Source of the DNA: Psychroflexus sp. ALD_RP9
GTDB lineage: Bacteria; Bacteroidota; Bacteroidia; Flavobacteriales; Flavobacteriaceae
Direction: 5' to 3'
Length of the DNA stretch: 64,000 nucleotides
Assembly: GCF_017311165.1 (NCBI RefSeq)
Contig: NZ_CP062973.1
Coordinates: 620,001 to 684,000, forward strand
Translations under genes and position numbers: made by a program
Notes under the pieces: generated by a model
Told to the model about the DNA's origin: nothing
The model's input: only the letters and a program-made list of their open reading frames with translations
The model's database searches: none
Shown here: one piece after another, positions 60,432 through 64,000 of the stretch
Numbering within the stretch: the stretch's first letter is position 1
Layout: each line of letters opens with the position of its first letter

Positions 60432-61769
60432 TTAAGCGACTGCTTTTCTGTTTTTACCACTTTTCATTAATCCATCATAATGTCTATTCAATAAATAAGA
60501 ATTGACTTGCTCAATCGTATCAATAGCAACACCTACCATAATTAATAAAGAAGTTCCACCAAAGAATAACGCCCATCCCTGCTGAACACCTAATAAAGAG
60601 ATGATCGCTGGAAAAATGGCGATTATTGCAAGGAATACGGAACCAGGTAAGGTAATTTGTGACATTATACGATCTAAATATTCACCTGTTTCAGAGCCTG
60701 GTCGTATACCAGGTATAAAACCACCACTTCGTTTTAAATCATCCGCCATCTTATTAGTTGGAACTGTAATGGCAGTATAAAAGAAAGTGAAAATAATTAT
60801 TAAAAGACCAAAAACAAGATTATACCAAAAACCGAAAATATCTTGAAATGCAGCTGTAACGCCTTGAGCAGTCTCACTCTCTGATAATCCTGCAACAGCA
60901 GCAGGTATAAACATAATGGCTTGTGCGAAAATTATTGGCATAACCCCAGAAGCGTTAAGCTTTAAAGGAATAAATTGTCTAGCACCTCCAACTGCTTGTT
61001 TTTCGAATTTACCTGAAGCTGATTTTCTTGCGTATTGCACAGGAATTTGTCTAACAGCTCTTACTAACATGATTGAAGCATAAATTATCACAAACCAAAT
61101 TACTAGCTCGATAAGAATCATTATCAAACCTCCATTACCATCGCTGATTCTAGAACTGATTTCCTGAACAAAAGATAGAGGTAGGGTTGCAATAATACCG
61201 ACCATAATTAAAAGAGAAATTCCATTTCCAATTCCTTTATCGGTAATACGTTCACCTAACCACATCGCAAAAATACATCCAGTAGTAAGAATAATAACTG
61301 AAGATGCAACAAAAGTGAAGGAGCTATCTAATAAAAAAGCATTAGCTGGTAATGTGCTATATAAATTATAAATATAACCTGGACCTTGAACTAAAGTTAT
61401 GGCAATAGTTAGCCATCTGGTAATTTGAGTAATTTTCTTTCGGCCGCTGTCACCTTCTTTTTGAAGTTTTTGAAGATATGGAATTGCAATCGTCATTAGT
61501 TGAACAACAATCGAAGCAGATATATATGGCATGATACCCAGAGCAAAAACAGAAGCGTTAGAAAATGCGCCACCTGTAAAAGCGTTAAGTAAACCTAACA
61601 AGCCACCATCGGTTTGTCTTGATAAATTGTCAAGTGCGGATGCATCGACACCTGGTAAAACAACTTGTGCTCCAAATCTATAAACTAAAAGTAAACCGAG
61701 AGTTAAGAGAATTCTATTTCTTAACTCATCGATTTTCCAAATATTTTTAATAGTTTCAAAAAACTTCAT
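60432..61769 (-). CDS. secY: protein translocase subunit SecY
   Basis: 445 residues, ten membrane helices. Plug and pore region near [28 protein letters not shown], and the cytoplasmic [19 protein letters not shown]. Forms the channel with SecE and SecG (secG at 47856). Confidence 0.99.
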   Translation of the reverse strand: MKFFETIKNIWKIDELRNRILLTLGLLLVYRFGAQVVLPGVDASALDNLSRQTDGGLLGLLNAFTGGAFSNASVFALGIMPYISASIVVQLMTIAIPYLQKLQKEGDSGRKKITQITRWLTIAITLVQGPGYIYNLYSTLPANAFLLDSSFTFVASSVIILTTGCIFAMWLGERITDKGIGNGISLLIMVGIIATLPLSFVQEISSRISDGNGGLIMILIELVIWFVIIYASIMLVRAVRQIPVQYARKSASGKFEKQAVGGARQFIPLKLNASGVMPIIFAQAIMFIPAAVAGLSESETAQGVTAAFQDIFGFWYNLVFGLLIIIFTFFYTAITVPTNKMADDLKRSGGFIPGIRPGSETGEYLDRIMSQITLPGSVFLAIIAIFPAIISLLGVQQGWALFFGGTSLLIMVGVAIDTIEQVNSYLLNRHYDGLMKSGKNRKAVA

Positions 61770-61778
61770 AGTGGATAA

Positions 61779-62231
61779 TTAAATGATTTCTATTTTACCT
61801 CCTGCGGCTAAAATAGCTTTTTCAGCTGACTTAGAAAACTTATTTGCCTTAACTTCAATGTTGGCTTTTAATTCACCATCAGCTAAGATTTTAACAGGCA
61901 TATTTTTATTAACTACACCTAAGTTAATTAAGTCCTCAACAGATACCTTATCTTCTACCTTTTTGTTATCAACTAACTCTTGTAATTTGCTGATATTGAC
62001 AGTTTGGTATTCTATACGATTGGGATTAGTAAAACCGTACTTAGGTAAACGTCTTTGAAGAGGCATCTGACCACCTTCAAAACCGATTTTACGTGAGTAA
62101 CCCGATCTGGATTTAGCACCTTTGTGACCTCTTCCTGCTGTCCCGCCACTTCCAGAAGCTTCTCCTCTACCTTTTCTGGTAGAATTAGACTTTACTGAAC
62201 CTTTTGCGGGTTTTAGATTATGTAATTCCAT
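61779..62231 (-). CDS. rplO: ribosomal protein L15 (uL15)
   Basis: 150 residues. [23 protein letters not shown] (ends) start with the Gly/Ser-rich [19 protein letters not shown], then [17 protein letters not shown]. Confidence 0.98.
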   Translation of the reverse strand: MELHNLKPAKGSVKSNSTRKGRGEASGSGGTAGRGHKGAKSRSGYSRKIGFEGGQMPLQRRLPKYGFTNPNRIEYQTVNISKLQELVDNKKVEDKVSVEDLINLGVVNKNMPVKILADGELKANIEVKANKFSKSAEKAILAAGGKIEII

Positions 62232-62233
62232 AA

Positions 62234-62413
62234 TTATATTTCTTCTACAGTAACTAAATGATTTACTTTATTGATCATACCTAAAACAGACTTAGAGGGT
62301 TCTAAAATATTAGATTGACCAATTTTTCTAAGACCTAAAGCTTCAAGTGTGAGCTTTTGGTTCTTTGGACGCTTAATAGCGCTTTTAACTTTGGTAACTT
62401 TTAATTTTGCCAT
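62234..62413 (-). CDS. rpmD: ribosomal protein L30 (uL30)
   Basis: 59 residues from the ATG at 62413 ([20 protein letters not shown]); the longer frame upstream has no L30 similarity and overlaps rps[12 protein letters not shown] is typical. Confidence 0.96.
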   Translation of the reverse strand: MAKLKVTKVKSAIKRPKNQKLTLEALGLRKIGQSNILEPSKSVLGMINKVNHLVTVEEI

Positions 62414-62417
62414 TTGA

Positions 62418-62942
62418 CTATCCGTTAAAAAGTTTTTCAAGAGTAATACCTCTTTGTTTCGCAACTACTTCTGGACTTCTAAGCCTTAAAAGTGCATCAA
62501 AAGAAGCCTTTACCATATTATGTGGGTTTGTAGAGCCTTGGTTTTTAGATAACACATTATGTACACCAACTGACTCAAGAACAATTCTTGTAGGACCTCC
62601 AGCAATAACACCAGTACCTTCGGAAGCAGGCATAAGCAAAACTTTTGCTCCTCCAAATTTACCAATTATTTCATGAGGAATAGTTCCTTTGTAAAGAGGA
62701 ATTCTAACAAGATTTTTCTTTGCGTCTTCTACTGCTTTTGAAATAGCCTCTGCTACTTCTTTAGATTTTCCGAGGCCTTGTCCTACCACACCGTTTTCAT
62801 CACCAACAACAACGATTGCAGTAAAACCAAAGGCTCGACCACCTTTAGTTACTTTGGTTACACGTTGTACGCCTACTAATCTATCCTTTAAATCTAGACC
62901 ACCTGGTTTAACGGTTTCAACATTTTTATATTTATGAAACAT
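62418..62942 (-). CDS. rpsE: ribosomal protein S5 (uS5)
   Basis: 174 residues. N-terminal S5 domain ([21 protein letters not shown], ends), [15 protein letters not shown], and the C-terminal [21 protein letters not shown]. Confidence 0.98.
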   Translation of the reverse strand: MFHKYKNVETVKPGGLDLKDRLVGVQRVTKVTKGGRAFGFTAIVVVGDENGVVGQGLGKSKEVAEAISKAVEDAKKNLVRIPLYKGTIPHEIIGKFGGAKVLLMPASEGTGVIAGGPTRIVLESVGVHNVLSKNQGSTNPHNMVKASFDALLRLRSPEVVAKQRGITLEKLFNG

Positions 62943-62945
62943 ATT

Positions 62946-63302
62946 TTAAAATTTTAATCCACCCGAACGGGCGCCTTCAGCTAGTGATTTAACTCTTCCG
63001 TGATATAAATAACCACCTCTATCAAATGAAACTGAGTCTATACCGGCATCTAAAGCCTTTTTAGCAACAGTTTCACCAACAACTTTGGCAGCATCAGACT
63101 TATTAAGTCCATCAACGTTCACATCTTTATCTCTTGACGATGCTGATAATAAAGTAACACCATTGACATCATCAATCAATTGTGCATATATACATTTGTT
63201 ACTTCTATATACAGAAAGTCTTGGTTTTGTAGCTGTTCCGTTAATTGTTTTTCGGATACGCTTTCTAATTTTATGTCTTCGAACTTCTTTTGAGAATGCC
63301 AT
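62946..63302 (-). CDS. rplR: ribosomal protein L18 (uL18)
   Basis: 118 residues. [20 protein letters not shown], then [22 protein letters not shown] end. 5S-rRNA-binding protein. 3 bases before rpsE. Confidence 0.98.
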   Translation of the reverse strand: MAFSKEVRRHKIRKRIRKTINGTATKPRLSVYRSNKCIYAQLIDDVNGVTLLSASSRDKDVNVDGLNKSDAAKVVGETVAKKALDAGIDSVSFDRGGYLYHGRVKSLAEGARSGGLKF

Positions 63303-63304
63303 AA

Positions 63305-63847
63305 TTATGCTGATTTTCCTGCTTTACGTCTAATATATTCACCTACATATTTAATCCCTTTTCCTTTGTAAGGCTCAGGCTTTCTAAAAGACCTAATCTT
63401 TGCCGCAACTTGAGAAACAAGTTGTTTGTCAAATGATGTTAACTTGATAATAGGATTTTTTCCTTTTTCAGATATAGTTTCGACCTTTACTTCTGGAGCA
63501 AGATTTATAACTATATTATGAGAAAAGCCTACAGCAATATCAAGTTTTTGTCCCTGATTAGATGCTCTATATCCTACCCCAACTAATTCAAGTTCTTTAG
63601 TAAAACCCTCTGAAACACCTAAAACCATATTATTGATTAAGGCACGATATAAACCGTGTTTAGATTTAATATCCTTTTTCTCAGAAGGCCTTTCAAGTAA
63701 AACTTGATTGTTTTCAATTTTTACATTGATGTCGCTAACTTTTTGTGTTAGCTCGCCTAACTTACCCTTTACTGTGATGATGTCGTCGTTTAGACTGACT
63801 TCAACATTATCTGGTATGTTAATTGGACTATTTCCTATTCTTGACAT
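63305..63847 (-). CDS. rplF: ribosomal protein L6 (uL6)
   Basis: 180 residues from the ATG at 63847 ([17 protein letters not shown]); a longer frame into rpsH is rejected. [21 protein letters not shown] and the C-terminal [19 protein letters not shown]. Confidence 0.97.
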   Translation of the reverse strand: MSRIGNSPINIPDNVEVSLNDDIITVKGKLGELTQKVSDINVKIENNQVLLERPSEKKDIKSKHGLYRALINNMVLGVSEGFTKELELVGVGYRASNQGQKLDIAVGFSHNIVINLAPEVKVETISEKGKNPIIKLTSFDKQLVSQVAAKIRSFRKPEPYKGKGIKYVGEYIRRKAGKSA

Positions 63848-63863
63848 TACATTAAATTTAATA

Positions 63864-64000
63864 TTAATAAACGTAACAAAGAACCTCACCACCAACGTGT
63901 TCACGTTGTGCTTGTTTTCCCGTCATAATTCCTTTAGAAGTAGACATTATAGCTATCCCTAAGCCATTCAGAACTCTTGGAATATTTTCAGAACTACTAT
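63864..64000 (-). CDS. rpsH: ribosomal protein S8 (uS8), 5' part outside window
   Basis: Only the last 45 or so residues are present: [37 protein letters not shown] and the stop at 63864. The STSKGIMT segment is the rRNA-binding signature of S8. Confidence 0.95.
   Translation of the reverse strand, partial: SSSENIPRVLNGLGIAIMSTSKGIMTGKQAQREHVGGEVLCYVY

Overview
The window is an AT-rich piece of a Bacteroidota chromosome, almost certainly Flavobacteriaceae. The evidence is a complete gliding/type IX secretion core (gldK-gldL-gldM-gldN), a bacteroidetal gene order (topA / miaB / sigma-54 activator / lptE / secG / groESL), almost no Shine-Dalgarno sequences, and several promoters of the Bacteroidetes type (TTTG, 19-20 bases, TAnnTTTG). 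It is mostly core genome. I see no prophage, insertion sequence, CRISPR array or defence island.

Layout. 1-5.8 kb: alaS (reverse, 3' end cut by the window), then a forward run of M23 peptidase, MerR regulator, LemA and two TPM-domain proteins. 5.8-6.6 kb: a two-gene reverse unit (Xre-type regulator plus membrane protein) with a palindrome inside its promoter. 6.6-14 kb: the GTPases der and era, and the rimP-nusA-infB operon, whose short leader is a terminator-like hairpin. 14-19.6 kb: a stress-signalling block with two universal stress proteins, an AsmA-like protein, a receiver-CRP fusion regulator and a PAS histidine kinase. 19.8-25.3 kb: the least conserved stretch, with a GH3-family protein, two HExxH metalloproteins, a lipoprotein, two small membrane proteins and a DUF6642-like protein. 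25.6-33.6 kb: initiator tRNA, a CPXCG protein, an RND efflux operon (adaptor, pump, TolC) and an ABC-F ATPase. 33.6-43.7 kb: DUF983 protein, FAD oxidoreductase, gldNMLK, a ureohydrolase-fold protein with lost metal ligands, and topA. 43.8-51.8 kb (forward): miaB, sigma-54 activator, lptE, TPR protein, secG, groES, groEL, S10 peptidase. 51.9-57 kb: azurin, gltA, eno, fasciclin protein, carA. 57-64 kb: the fused spc/alpha ribosomal operon from rpsH (cut by the window end) to rplQ.

No whole new system stands out. The most informative signals are regulatory: (i) a CRP/FNR-style operator centred at about -40.5 of a universal stress gene, next to a receiver-CRP regulator and a FixL-like PAS kinase; (ii) a probable transcription attenuator in front of rimP-nusA-infB; (iii) an apparently inactive ureohydrolase coupled to topA and next to gldKLMN; (iv) a sigma-54-like element before groESL, downstream of a sigma-54 activator without a sensor domain.
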